A DNA stretch of 64,000 bases from Anas platyrhynchos (GCF_047663525.1 NC_092589.1:57531501-57595500), one strand, 5' to 3'; counted from the first letter of the stretch, positions 24,266-32,792 are shown. Translations and numbers: made by a program. Notes: generated by a model not told the origin, from the sequence alone.

Positions 24266-24534
24266 CCTCATTGGCTGCTTTTTCCTGCCCTTCTTGGGGA
24301 AACCTCGGGGGGCTCTGCCTTTTGCACAAGGAGCGAGTGCACCAGCCTCTGCTTCTTCAGCTGCTGGCACCAAGAGAATTTCAAAGGAGATCAAGTGTCC
24401 TAATCTGAGAGCAGAGTCTGCAGGCGTGGCTCTGGAAACCACTTTGCTCCCTCTTTCAGCAATTTGTTCCTTCTTTGACCACAAAACACTCTGACAGGGG
24501 CTCTACAGTGCTTAGACTGAATTTCTTTCTGTCC

Positions 24535-25012
24535 TGTTGGGAATTGGCATACAGGATGTGGACATGTGCCCGTGGAACAATTGTTCGATCTGAGCTTGCT
24601 TTAAGCAACCAGGGGTAGGCCTTAGAAATCTCAGGGCCTGCTGTAGCTGAGCAAACCAAGCTGCCAGAGTAACTCTGAGAAGCTCCCACAGCAATGACTC
24701 CCACATCGCCCAATTAAGGAACTCAGAAAATACTGTTACCAGCAGCTGGCCTCAAGGACAAGGTCTACGTGACCACTAATCACAAAGGGGGTTGTTTTCC
24801 TGACTGCTAATCAAAAGGGGGGTTCTTTTCTTGCAGGTGGGGTTGTTTTCTTCTAGTTGTTTGTCTGAGTGCTTTTGACCAATAATCTTGTGTGAAACAC
24901 TGTCCGCCCCTGTAAAGTTCACTATAAAAGTTAGGCTATTCGGGCAATAAAATGGAGCAGCATGATCTGACTCAACTGGTGTCTGTCGTGCTTTCGGCTG
25001 TGCTTCGCAACA
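24535..25012 (+). mobile_element. 5' LTR of the VLDLR-carrying provirus
   Basis: 478 bp from TGTTGGGAATTGGC to CGCAACA. CACTATAAAAG near 24919 is a likely TATA box and AATAAA at 24945-24950 a poly(A) signal. It differs from the 3' LTR at about 14 positions by eye (about 3 percent). Because the flanks suggest two loci recombined, this figure may not date a single insertion. Confidence 0.95.
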
Positions 25013-25014
25013 AA

Positions 25015-25030
25015 TGGCGCCCGAACAGGC
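25015..25030 (+). other. Primer binding site for lysine tRNA
   Basis: TGGCGCCCGAACAGG begins 2 bp after the LTR and matches the 3' end complement of tRNA-Lys used by many beta- and lentiviruses. The match stops after about 15 bases (then CTGGGAC). The CCGAACAGGCTG motif is repeated immediately downstream. Confidence 0.9.
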
Positions 25031-25706
25031 TGGGACCCGAACAGGCTGAGACCTGAACAGGACCTGAACAAACATCGCACCGGAGCAGGACATCGCAGCA
25101 GCGGAGCAGACATCGCAGCCGAGCACGGACATCGCAGCGGCGCCGGGACAAACATCGCAGCGCAGCGGGACACCAGCGGCGCCGGCACTTCCGAACGCAG
25201 GTAGACCAGGAGACCAGCGGCGTCGGGACCAGCGGCGTCGGGACCAGCGGCGCCGGGACCAGCGCCGGGGTCGCAGCGCCGAGACTGAGACATCGGAGCG
25301 CCGCCGGGACATCGGAGCGGACATCGGAGCGGCGCTGCAGCTGACCAGACACCGAGCCGCACACGCTGTACACAGGACTCACGGTGAGACGCGCTACTCC
25401 CGGTGAGAGACGCGGAAAACGCGGCACTCCCGGTGAGAGACGCGGGACACGGGGGGACGCGGGGACGCGGGGACTCGCGGTGAGAGACGCGGGACACGGA
25501 ACCGCGCAGGGAATTGAAGTAATCGCGGGACACTGAAGTGATCGCGGTGGAGGTGAGAGGGACGATAATCCCCGCAGTACCCGCAGCCTGACAGGTGAAC
25601 GGGACGTAACGGGACGTAGACGGGGAATCCCCGCACCCGGGAGCACCTATAGAGGGTCCCTGCCAGTCACTTGTCTCGCAAAGGCTGCAACAGCATACAT
25701 AGAGGC
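25031..25706 (+). other. Proviral 5' leader, GC-rich and internally repetitive
   Basis: It contains shuffled short repeats: CGAACAGGCTG, GACATCGCAGC, GGACCAGCGGCGTCG, and five GGTGAGA-type sequences (about 25383, 25400, 25431, 25479, 25552). Each of the last could serve as a splice donor for env, and at least one would be expected. Packaging signals are likely here but cannot be pinpointed. Confidence 0.75.
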
Positions 25707-27482
25707 ATGGAGAGACAAGCGGCGTATGATTTGCTCAAATGCTTTTTAGAAAACCGCAGCACGCAGGGTATAGACTGCAAAAAGGATTTACCAGGATTAT
25801 TAGCATACGGCGTAGCACAGGGTTGTTTTATCAATCCGGATACAGTTTTTGAACAAGCAGAGTGGCGCAAATTTGGGGACAAATTGTTTGATGAAGTTAT
25901 TAATGACAATAAGGCTGCTAAAAAATTATTGAAGCCTTGGAGAGCAGTCACTAACGCCTTAGCTATACATCAGGCTGAGCAGAGAGTCGCTGCTGCCGCT
26001 ACAGAGCGACTGGGATTGCCAGGAAGTGCTGGTAGTGTTAACCCTCAACAGGGAGGGATGAGGGGAGCTGGGGATTACCCATTGCCGCCTTCAGTGAGGA
26101 CGGTAACGCTGCCTCAGGGGGCTACGGGGCAATGGGAGCCTCCTCCTCTCTCATCATCCTACTCAGAGTCGGCGTTGGTGCTCCCGCCATCACCAGCAGC
26201 ACCACCGGCTCCTTCTCACAAAAGTGGGGAAATGGATGAGGAAATAAGAGAGCGAAAACCAGAAAGAAAAAATACAAGCCCGTTTATAGGTGTTCAAGAG
26301 AGGCAGAGGGTGTGGAAGCAAATAGCAGATGAGGCTCTACGCGAGGGTGAACACGGGATAGCTGCACAATTGGTTCAAGAGCCCTTCCTGGTAGTATATT
26401 CACCACCGGACGCCCAGGGTAATGTTACGGTTAATCTAGTGAATTTGGACTGGAAATTGTTAACTCAGCTGCGGTCAACAGTAAATGACTCAGGTCTGAA
26501 AGGTGAACCTACGAGACACATGCTGGACTACATTTGGGGAACAAATATTTTGCTTCCAGGAGACATACGCAACATAATGAAGTTAATTTTGACCCAACAC
26601 CAGCAGCTCTTATTTAATGCCCATTGGCAGGCTGCTTGTCAAGAAGCAGTCGCAGTGATAAGAGCACCGGGGGACCCTTTACATGGGGTCACGCTGGAAG
26701 AGTTGATGGGGGTAGGACCGTATTTTAGGACAGAAGCTCAGGCATTGCTGGGACCTGATAAAGCGAAGGAATCGATGAGAATGGCCAGAAAAGCATTGGA
26801 TCGGATAAAGGGGCCAGGGGGAATACCTTCCTATGTGGGAATCAAACAGGGTAGAGAGGAACCATTTGGGCTTTTTATTGACCGTGTAGCAAACGCCATA
26901 CAGGCGGCTGGGGTGCCTGATTACCTCAAGGGCATGATATTAAAAGAGTGCGCAATTCAGAATAGCAACCCCTCTACTCGCAATATATTGGCTTCCTTAC
27001 CCGGGACATGGACAATCGAGGAAGGGTTGGAAAGAATGGCTCAGGTACCAGTAGGCCCCCAGGCTATGTTAGCAGAAGCAGTAAAGCAATTAGGTGACAG
27101 CATGCGGGAGCTGGCACAGGCTATGAAAGAGCATGCTGAGTTTACACAGAGTCAGCTCCTTGCAGCTCCTGCTCCTTTGCAAACCGCCGGGTCACGCTCT
27201 GGTGGTCAAGTACCACCCCCTGGTGGCCAAAAGCCACCCCGCTTGCGATGTTATCGTTGTGGTGTTTTTGGACACGTGAGACGAAACTGCAAAGCTGGGG
27301 CAGTATGGTGCCCAAATTGTCAGTCGGGCAATCACAATGAAGCAGCATGTAGACGCAACGTGCCAGGAAATGGCCGGAACAGCGGGAAGAGCCGTCCCGC
27401 GACGACACAAAACACGGCCGCATGCACAGCAACACCGAGGGGGAACCCGTTCCTCTCCGACAAGAGGGAGCCTCGGCCTTGA
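25707..27482 (+). CDS. gag: Retroviral Gag polyprotein
   Basis: An uninterrupted 591-residue frame from ATG at 25707 (an upstream in-frame TTG at 25671 is not a likely start). The N-terminus (MERQAAYDLLKCFLE) resembles a betaretroviral matrix domain. A proline-rich stretch at about residues 145-180 (PPSPAAPPAPS) fits a late-domain or p-region. The capsid's major homology region lies at about residues 381-400 (QGREEPFGLFIDR). Two zinc knuckles follow, CYRCGVFGHVRRNC at residue 515 and CPNCQSGNHNEAAC at 535, both CX2CX4HX4C. Gag would form the virion core. Full openness is notable because the rest of the provirus is damaged. Confidence 0.95.
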   Translation: MERQAAYDLLKCFLENRSTQGIDCKKDLPGLLAYGVAQGCFINPDTVFEQAEWRKFGDKLFDEVINDNKAAKKLLKPWRAVTNALAIHQAEQRVAAAATERLGLPGSAGSVNPQQGGMRGAGDYPLPPSVRTVTLPQGATGQWEPPPLSSSYSESALVLPPSPAAPPAPSHKSGEMDEEIRERKPERKNTSPFIGVQERQRVWKQIADEALREGEHGIAAQLVQEPFLVVYSPPDAQGNVTVNLVNLDWKLLTQLRSTVNDSGLKGEPTRHMLDYIWGTNILLPGDIRNIMKLILTQHQQLLFNAHWQAACQEAVAVIRAPGDPLHGVTLEELMGVGPYFRTEAQALLGPDKAKESMRMARKALDRIKGPGGIPSYVGIKQGREEPFGLFIDRVANAIQAAGVPDYLKGMILKECAIQNSNPSTRNILASLPGTWTIEEGLERMAQVPVGPQAMLAEAVKQLGDSMRELAQAMKEHAEFTQSQLLAAPAPLQTAGSRSGGQVPPPGGQKPPRLRCYRCGVFGHVRRNCKAGAVWCPNCQSGNHNEAACRRNVPGNGRNSGKSRPATTQNTAACTATPRGNPFLSDKREPRP

Positions 27483-28046
27483 CTTGGCAACAGCAGTAGA
27501 TTGCACGCCGATGGACTCAAAACCTGTTCGCATTGCTACAGGTGTCAAAGGACCAATTTGTATTAATGGACAAGCTGTGGGAGCATTACTTATAGGGAGG
27601 TCATCAGCGACCATGCTGGGACTACAAGTATTAGTGGGACTTATTGATAAAGACTATCAAGGAGAAATTCAAATAATGGCCCAGACGTTGTTTCCACCGT
27701 TATTTGTGCCTAAGGGCACCAAGGTAGCGCAATTGGTTCCGTTATCACATCTTGCTGAAGCCACCTCACCCATGCAGGAGCAACTGCGAGGGCAAGGAGC
27801 ATTTGGCTCTAGGGGAAATGTGGCTTTGTTAACTGTGGGATTACGGCAAAGACCACGACAGGTGGTCACGGTGCAGTATAAAGAAGAAGCCATAAGAATC
27901 AATGCGTTACTTGACACGGGAGCTGATGTATCTATAATCAGCACACAAAACTGGCCGCAGCATTGGCCAACATCTGAAACCAATGCCATGGTGGCTGGGG
28001 TAGGAGGAATGACACTTGCCCGTCAGTCACCACCCCTGCGGTGGAC
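27466..28046 (+). CDS. pro: dUTPase and aspartic protease frame (pro), 3'-truncated
   Basis: This frame overlaps the end of gag. The dUTPase-like part (about 27466-27744) shows [28 protein letters not shown] and KVAQLVPL in the expected order. The protease has its active-site triad LLDTGAD at 27907-27927 and a glycine-rich flap segment (VAGVGG). A dUTPase fused ahead of the protease is typical of betaretroviruses. The frame is displaced by +1 (equivalently -2) from gag, whereas gag-pro in that group usually uses -1, so an indel in the overlap is possible. The protease end runs into captured host sequence at about 28050. Confidence 0.88.
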
Positions 28047-29084
28047 AATAGGGGACAAAGTGATGAAATTATCTGCCCTTCTCAGACCTGCAGGCCAGAC
28101 CAGTTCAGATGTGAAGATGGGAACTGTGTCCATGGGAGTAGGCAGTGCAGTGGTGTGAGAGACTGTCTGGATGGCACTGATGAAGCAAACTGTAACGATG
28201 TTATTCAGTGCTCTGGACCTGGCAAATTCAAGTGCAGAAGTGGAGAATGCATAGATATCAATAAAGTGTGTAACCAGCAGAGAGACTGCAAGGACTGGGG
28301 TGATGAGCCCCTGAAGGAATGCAACATAAATGAATGTGACTGTCCAGCTGGGTTTGAGTTTGTAGACAAGAGAAACTGTGGAGATATTGATGAATGTCAA
28401 AACCCTGGTATCTGTAGTCAAATCTGTATCAACCTGAAAGGTGGCTACAAATGTGAATGTAGCCGTGGCTATCAGATGATTCCTTCTACAGGAACCTGGA
28501 AAGGGCCATACCGGTACAAAAATACAAATAACACCTGTGATTACAATGACGCTGCTAAGCAGGGTTTAGGGGTTCATAGCATGGAGACAAGGGGTAACAA
28601 CTACAGTGTTTGGAACAATTGTACAGCTTTGGCATTACCTCCTGATGTTTTTCTGATTTGTGGGCATAGGGCCTGGCAAGGTATCGCTGCAAATGCTATC
28701 AGATGTCCATGTTACTTAGATAAACTCATTGTATTTGCTTCTAGCTTGTTACAGTTGCATGAGATCACCAGACATAAATGGGCATTGCTTGCACCAGATT
28801 GCAATGATAATGTTGAATTGTGTGGGGTTGCAGCTAGAGCGGCACTGGCAGTTTTAGTGCCTGGAGTGGCATCTGCAGCTGCACGTAACAACTGCTCGGC
28901 TGCGGGGATCGGCTGCGGCGTGGACGCCCCTAGGGGCACCCTGAGCGTTTTGCTCGGAGGGGACTCCACTCTCAGCTGCTCACCACAGGAGCAAAGATCT
29001 CCTGAAGCTGCAGACAAACAGTATGTTTTTGGCTGCTGGAGGGATACTAACTGGAGTGTTAATACTTGTATGTGTTATTCTTAA
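28041..29084 (+). CDS. VLDLR-Env fusion reading frame
   Basis: An open frame of 347 codons. Codons 7-146 are the captured VLDLR segment. Env sequence follows with potential N-glycosylation sites (NNT, NYS, NCT), a conserved surface-subunit stretch ([17 protein letters not shown]) and a hydrophobic fusion-peptide-like region ([15 protein letters not shown], about 28828-28872). Beyond about 28890 the frame runs through unrelated sequence to a stop. No signal peptide is visible at the ATG at 28041, and no membrane anchor lies in this frame. Expression as a surface protein would need a spliced leader not seen here. It may have no function. Confidence 0.7.
   Translation: MDNRGQSDEIICPSQTCRPDQFRCEDGNCVHGSRQCSGVRDCLDGTDEANCNDVIQCSGPGKFKCRSGECIDINKVCNQQRDCKDWGDEPLKECNINECDCPAGFEFVDKRNCGDIDECQNPGICSQICINLKGGYKCECSRGYQMIPSTGTWKGPYRYKNTNNTCDYNDAAKQGLGVHSMETRGNNYSVWNNCTALALPPDVFLICGHRAWQGIAANAIRCPCYLDKLIVFASSLLQLHEITRHKWALLAPDCNDNVELCGVAARAALAVLVPGVASAAARNNCSAAGIGCGVDAPRGTLSVLLGGDSTLSCSPQEQRSPEAADKQYVFGCWRDTNWSVNTCMCYS
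28059..28478 (+). other. VLDLR: Captured host VLDLR segment (two LDL-A modules plus EGF-like remnants)
   Basis: The reading frame shows the last residues of one LDL-receptor class A module (SDEIIC), then two complete modules. The first runs 28086-28193 ([14 protein letters not shown]... [11 protein letters not shown]) and the second 28206-28322 ([14 protein letters not shown]... DCKDWGDE). Each has six cysteines and the acidic calcium-binding residues. A shortened EGF-like module follows ([15 protein letters not shown]) and then a calcium-binding EGF start ([15 protein letters not shown]) up to CSRGYQM. The order and wording match the LA7-LA8-EGF region of VLDLR rather than LDLR or LRP8. In VLDLR these modules lie on separate exons; here they are contiguous, so the source was spliced mRNA. 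Confidence 0.92.
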
Positions 29085-29330
29085 ATGTCCAGGTATTTTG
29101 TGTTGAAAGTATTTGTGTAAGGGTAAGGTTTTAAAACAAAGTGTTGCAAGTCACTTCACGAGGAACACAATGAGAGACAACACTTGTTTGTTTACTTATC
29201 ATTCTGAATTATATTCTTGTGGTATGATTGAGGTTGTGGTATGACTGAGAGTGAGATGTGCCAGAGGCCTCTGGGTGTACGATTGTGCTCTGTATGTGTG
29301 ATTGTACTGTGTACTGTGTGAGTGAGAGCG
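28890..29330 (+). other. Segment shared with 62.79-63.18 kb, carrying a short membrane-anchor frame
   Basis: This stretch interrupts env and closely resembles 62790-63180. A frame at 28996-29106 encodes [20 protein letters not shown] followed by a hydrophobic run and KCPGILC-stop. The equivalent frame is open in the other copy with conservative changes. Its source is unknown; a membrane anchor of another viral glycoprotein is one possibility. Confidence 0.6.
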
Positions 29331-29406
29331 CATTTTAGCCATAGTACAGGTTATTGTTGCCACAGTGCAGGATCCTGGGATATAACCATAGTGCAGGCTA
29401 AAGGGA

Positions 29407-29664
29407 ATGTACTGTTTAGACCTTTTTGATCATAATGAGTCAACTCACAAATTCATTACTTTTCTGAAAGAACACATGAGAAAGAGTCAATATGGTATCA
29501 ATCCTTTCAATCGATGGTTCACTGATTTGTTTGAAACAATGCATAGATGGTTACTGGGATTAGTCAAAGGGGGATTAAGGATTCTGTTCATTATGGTGTC
29601 AATCATCATTGCACCTAGTATTGTGATAAATGTGGTTAAAGGGTTACTTGCAGAAATGTTATAG
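29407..29664 (+). pseudogene. env: env transmembrane C-terminal fragment
   Basis: 85 open codons. An N-glycosylation site (NES) is followed by an amphipathic stretch (NPFNRWFTDLFETMHRWL) and a hydrophobic anchor (LRILFIMVSIIIAPSIVI). This is the layout of the membrane-proximal and anchor parts of a retroviral TM subunit. The cysteine motif that normally precedes it is missing, so env is present only as separated pieces. Confidence 0.75.
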
Positions 29665-29830
29665 AGATTTTGAAGTGGTGCCATGAACAGGTACCCAGTG
29701 GATCTCTGCAAAGTGGACTGAAGCAGCTTTAGAATCTGCAAAGGCCAAAGATGACCATGAAGAGATTCCTGATAACCATTCTGACAATGACATGGGCTGT
29801 GACACCTCAAGGACTGTCAAGAACAGCCTT

Positions 29831-30450
29831 TGATCACCATCAAGTGATTAGGTTTAAGTGTGTTACTATTAAGTTGTGTTACTTACTATTAAATTGTGTT
29901 ACCATTAAGTGCTTACAGTAATTGTAGTGTTATTAGGGTTAAGTTGTATAGTTGGGTTGATCACCATCAAGTGGTTAGGTTTAGTTGTGTTACTATTAAG
30001 TTGTGTTACTTACTATTAAATTGTGTTACCATTAAGTGCTTACAGTAATTATAGTGTTATTGGGGTTAAGTTGTATAGTTGGGTTGATCACCATCAAGTG
30101 ATTAGGTTTAGGTGTGTTACTATTAAGTTGTGTTACTTACTATTAAATTGTGTTGCCATTAAGTGCTTACAGTAATTGTAGTGTTATTAGGGTTAAGTTG
30201 TATAGTTGGGTTGATCACCATCAAGTGATTAGGTTTAGGTGTGTTACTATTAAGTTGTGTTACTTACTATTAAATTGTGTTACCATTAAGTGCTTACAGT
30301 AATTATAGTGTTATTAGGGTTAAGTTGTATAGTTGGGTTGATCACCATCAAGTGATTAGGTTTAGGTGTGTTACTATTAAGTTGTGTTACCATTAAGTGC
30401 TTACAGTAATTGTAGTGTTGTTAGGGTTAAGTTGTATAGTTGTGTTATGT
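29831..30450 (+). repeat. 127-bp tandem repeat, about five copies, inside the provirus
   Basis: Copies begin TGATCACCATCAAGTG at 29831, 29958, 30085, 30212 and 30339, an exact 127-bp spacing. The last copy lacks about 20 bp of the TTACTTACTATTAAATTG part. The array lies between env and the polypurine tract. Copies differ by few substitutions. Confidence 0.95.
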
Positions 30451-30492
30451 TATGTATTTGACATCTGATGTAAAACCAAGTACTGCTTGTAC

Positions 30493-30511
30493 AAAAAGAA
30501 AATGGGGGAAT
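30493..30511 (+). other. Polypurine tract of the provirus
   Basis: AAAAAGAAAATGGGGGAA immediately precedes the 3' LTR (two T residues intervene), the normal plus-strand primer position. Confidence 0.9.
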
Positions 30512-30989
30512 TGTTGGGAATTGGCATACAGGATGTGGACATGTGCCCGTGGAACAATTGTTCGATCTGAGCTTGCTTTAAGCAACCAGGGGTAGGCCTT
30601 AGAAATCTCAGGGCCTGCTGTAGCTGAGCAAACCAAGCTGCCAGAGTAATTGTGAGAAGCTCCCAGGGCAGTGACTCCCAAATCGCCCAATTAAGGAACT
30701 CAGAAAATACTGTTACCAGCAGCTGGCCTCAAGGACTAGGTCTACCTGACCGCTAATCACAAGGGGGGTTGTTTTCCTAACTGCTAATCAAAAGGGGGGT
30801 TCTTTTCTTGCAGGTGGGGTTGTTTTCTTCTAGTTGTTTGTCTGAGTGCTTTTGACCAATAATCTTGTGTGAAGCACTGTCCGCCCCTGTAAAGTTCACT
30901 ATAAAAGTTAGGCTATTCGGGCAATAAAATGGAGCAGCATGATCTGACTCAACTGGTGTCTGTCGTGCTTTCGGCCGTGCTTCACAACA
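30512..30989 (+). mobile_element. 3' LTR of the VLDLR-carrying provirus
   Basis: 478 bp, the same length as the 5' LTR and about 97 percent identical by eye, ending CACAACA. It carries the same TATA and AATAAA signals. The right flank ATCCTACCC does not repeat the left flank CTGTCC, so no target-site duplication brackets the provirus. Confidence 0.95.
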
Positions 30990-31253
30990 ATCCTACCCAG
31001 AAGAAACACCGTCCAGAAGACACTTGAGCTGTTAGGGCCTGAATTCTCAATGAAACCAAAGGCAGGGATCTTATTGACCTGAAGAAAGAGGCTTTAATCT
31101 CTCCTGGCTTGTTTACTCCTGAAGGAGCGTGAAAGAGACACGTGTCCTTGTATGTGAAGAGGAGGTGAAGGAACAGCTAGTGCAAGGAACACACAAAGCC
31201 GTTGCGCCAGACTAATAGGTGGTTGTCTCTGAGCTGGGAGACTGCAACAGAAA
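30990..31253. repeat. Duplicate of the 19,021-19,284 flank
   Basis: This aligns with 19021-19284 at a constant offset of 11,969 bp with a handful of substitutions. It connects the provirus to the CR1 at the start of unit 2. No gene is seen. Confidence 0.9.
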
Positions 31254-32245
31254 CACAGAATTATCTAGGTTGGAAGAGACCTCCAAGATCACCGAGTCCA
31301 ACCTCTGACCTAACACTAACCAGTCCTCCACTAAACTGTATCACTGAGCTCTACATTTAAAAGTCTTTAAAAGACTTCCAGGGATGGTGACTCCACCACT
31401 TCCCTGGGCAGCCCATTCCAATGCCTAACAGCCCTTTCAGTAAAGACGTTCTTCCTAATATCCAACCTAAAACTCCCCTGGCACAACTTTAGGCCTTTTC
31501 TTCTCATCCTGTCACCAGGCACATGGGAAAATAGACCAACCCCCACCTCGCTACAGCCTCCTTTAAGGTACCCGTAGAGTGTGATAAGGTCACCCCTGAG
31601 CCTCCTCTTTTCCAGGCTGAACAAGCCCAGCTCCCTCAGCCGCTCCTCATAGGACTTGTTCTCCAGGCCCCTCACCAGCTTCATCGCCCTTCTCTGGACC
31701 TGCTCAAGCACCTCGATGTCCTTCTTGTAGCGAGGGGCCCAAAACTGAACACAGTACTCAAGGTGCGGCCTCACCAGAGCCCAGTACAGGGGGACGATCA
31801 CCTCCCTAGCCCTGCTGGCCACACTGCTTCTTACACAAGCCAGGATGCCGTTGGCCTTCTTGGTCACCTGAGCACACTGCTGGCTCATATTCAGCCGACT
31901 GTCCTCCAATACTCCCAGGTCCTTCTCCACCAGGCAGATTTCCAACCACTCATCTCCCAGCCTGTTGCTCTGCTTGGGGTTGTTGCGCCCCAGGTGCAGG
32001 ACCCGGCACTTGGCCTTGTTGAACTCCATGCAGTTGACCTCAGCCCATCGGTGCAGGCTATCCAGATCCTCCTGCAGAGCCTTCCTACCCTCAAGCAGAT
32101 CAACACACGCACCTAACTTGGTGTCATCTGCACATTTACTGAGGGTGCACTCAATGCCCTCATCCAGATCATCAATGAAGATATTAAAGAGGACTGGCCC
32201 CAGTACTGAGCCCTGGGGGATGCCACTAGTGACTGGCCTTGACAA
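31254..32245 (-). mobile_element. CR1, 5'-truncated, antisense (unit 2)
   Basis: The minus strand is open for 292 codons of ORF2, starting in the RT domain ([17 protein letters not shown]) and including the RT active box as KCADDTKLG, through the C-terminal part. The usual aromatic residue before ADD is cysteine. The element is truncated at its 5' side near 32245. It cannot be autonomous. Confidence 0.93.
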
Positions 32246-32792
32246 GTGACAAGTCTTTGTGTCAGTAAGAATTGCTCAGCAAGAATATTTTATGGCCTTT
32301 TCACTTGAAAGAGAGATGATCTTCTGATTGCTCTTCACCAGGGGTACTGAGGCAACCTGGCCCAGGCTGGGGCCCCAACCTGTTGGGTTCTTGCTGTACA
32401 GGTGCAGAATGAAAGCAGCTCTTGAGAGCACAACATTCCCAATACAAAAGAGTAAGGTTAACATTTGCCCTCTTTACAAATTGCTCCCAGCTCTCCTAGA
32501 GGGCTCCACACATTTTCTTTCTAGGTGCAAAGTGCCTCCCTGCCCTGCTTGTGGGGATCACAGAATCAATCCCAGAACTGTAGGGGTTGGAAGGGACCTG
32601 GAAAGATCATTGGGTCCCACCCCCCTGCCAAAGCAGGTTCCTCAGCGGGCAGGCAGCACAGCCCTAGCCAGACCCCAGCACGCTCGCACAGCTGCCTGGC
32701 ACGGCCCCGCAGCCCTGCCCAAACACCTGGGCACCTTTTCCACCGCCCGGCCTGGGCCTGGGCTCCACATCACCTGCTGCCACCCCCCGCGG

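Larger units (their letters stand above)
21640..24534 (+). repeat. Array unit 1 (diverged, interrupted copy of the core)
   Basis: From AGTCTTTGTG onward the sequence aligns with the non-CR1 core of units 2-6. It differs from them in three ways. It has 11 GGGGAT hexamers, it lacks two of the about 300-bp exon-like sub-repeats, and it stops at CTTTCTGTCC (24534) where a provirus begins. The last about 950 bp of the core (35730-36686 in unit 2) are absent. A short antisense CR1 3' end lies at about 21951-22040. Confidence 0.9.
24535..30989 (+). mobile_element. Provirus with betaretrovirus-like gag/pro and a captured VLDLR segment
   Basis: Order: 5' LTR, lysine-tRNA primer site, GC-rich leader, gag, dUTPase-protease frame, VLDLR-derived segment fused to partial env, second env fragment, 127-bp tandem repeats, polypurine tract, 3' LTR. 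No reverse transcriptase, RNase H or integrase sequence is visible, so pol has been replaced by host sequence, as in transducing retroviruses. It could only have moved with helper functions. The left host flank is the array core (ending 24534). The right flank (from 30990) is a different site, matched at 19021. Confidence 0.93.

Noticed and set aside
24972-25646. 224-codon minus-strand frame over the proviral leader
   Set aside because: It is antisense to a GC-rich repetitive leader, composed of low-complexity Arg/Pro/Ser repeats.
28041-28478. Genuine host VLDLR or LRP8 exons at this locus
   Set aside because: Several modules that lie on separate exons in the gene are contiguous without introns, and they sit between proviral pro and env inside matched LTRs.
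29831-30450. CRISPR-like or telomeric array
   Set aside because: The 127-bp repeats are directly adjacent with no unique spacers. TTAGGG occurs only singly inside each unit, and GGGGAT arrays elsewhere are not telomere repeats.
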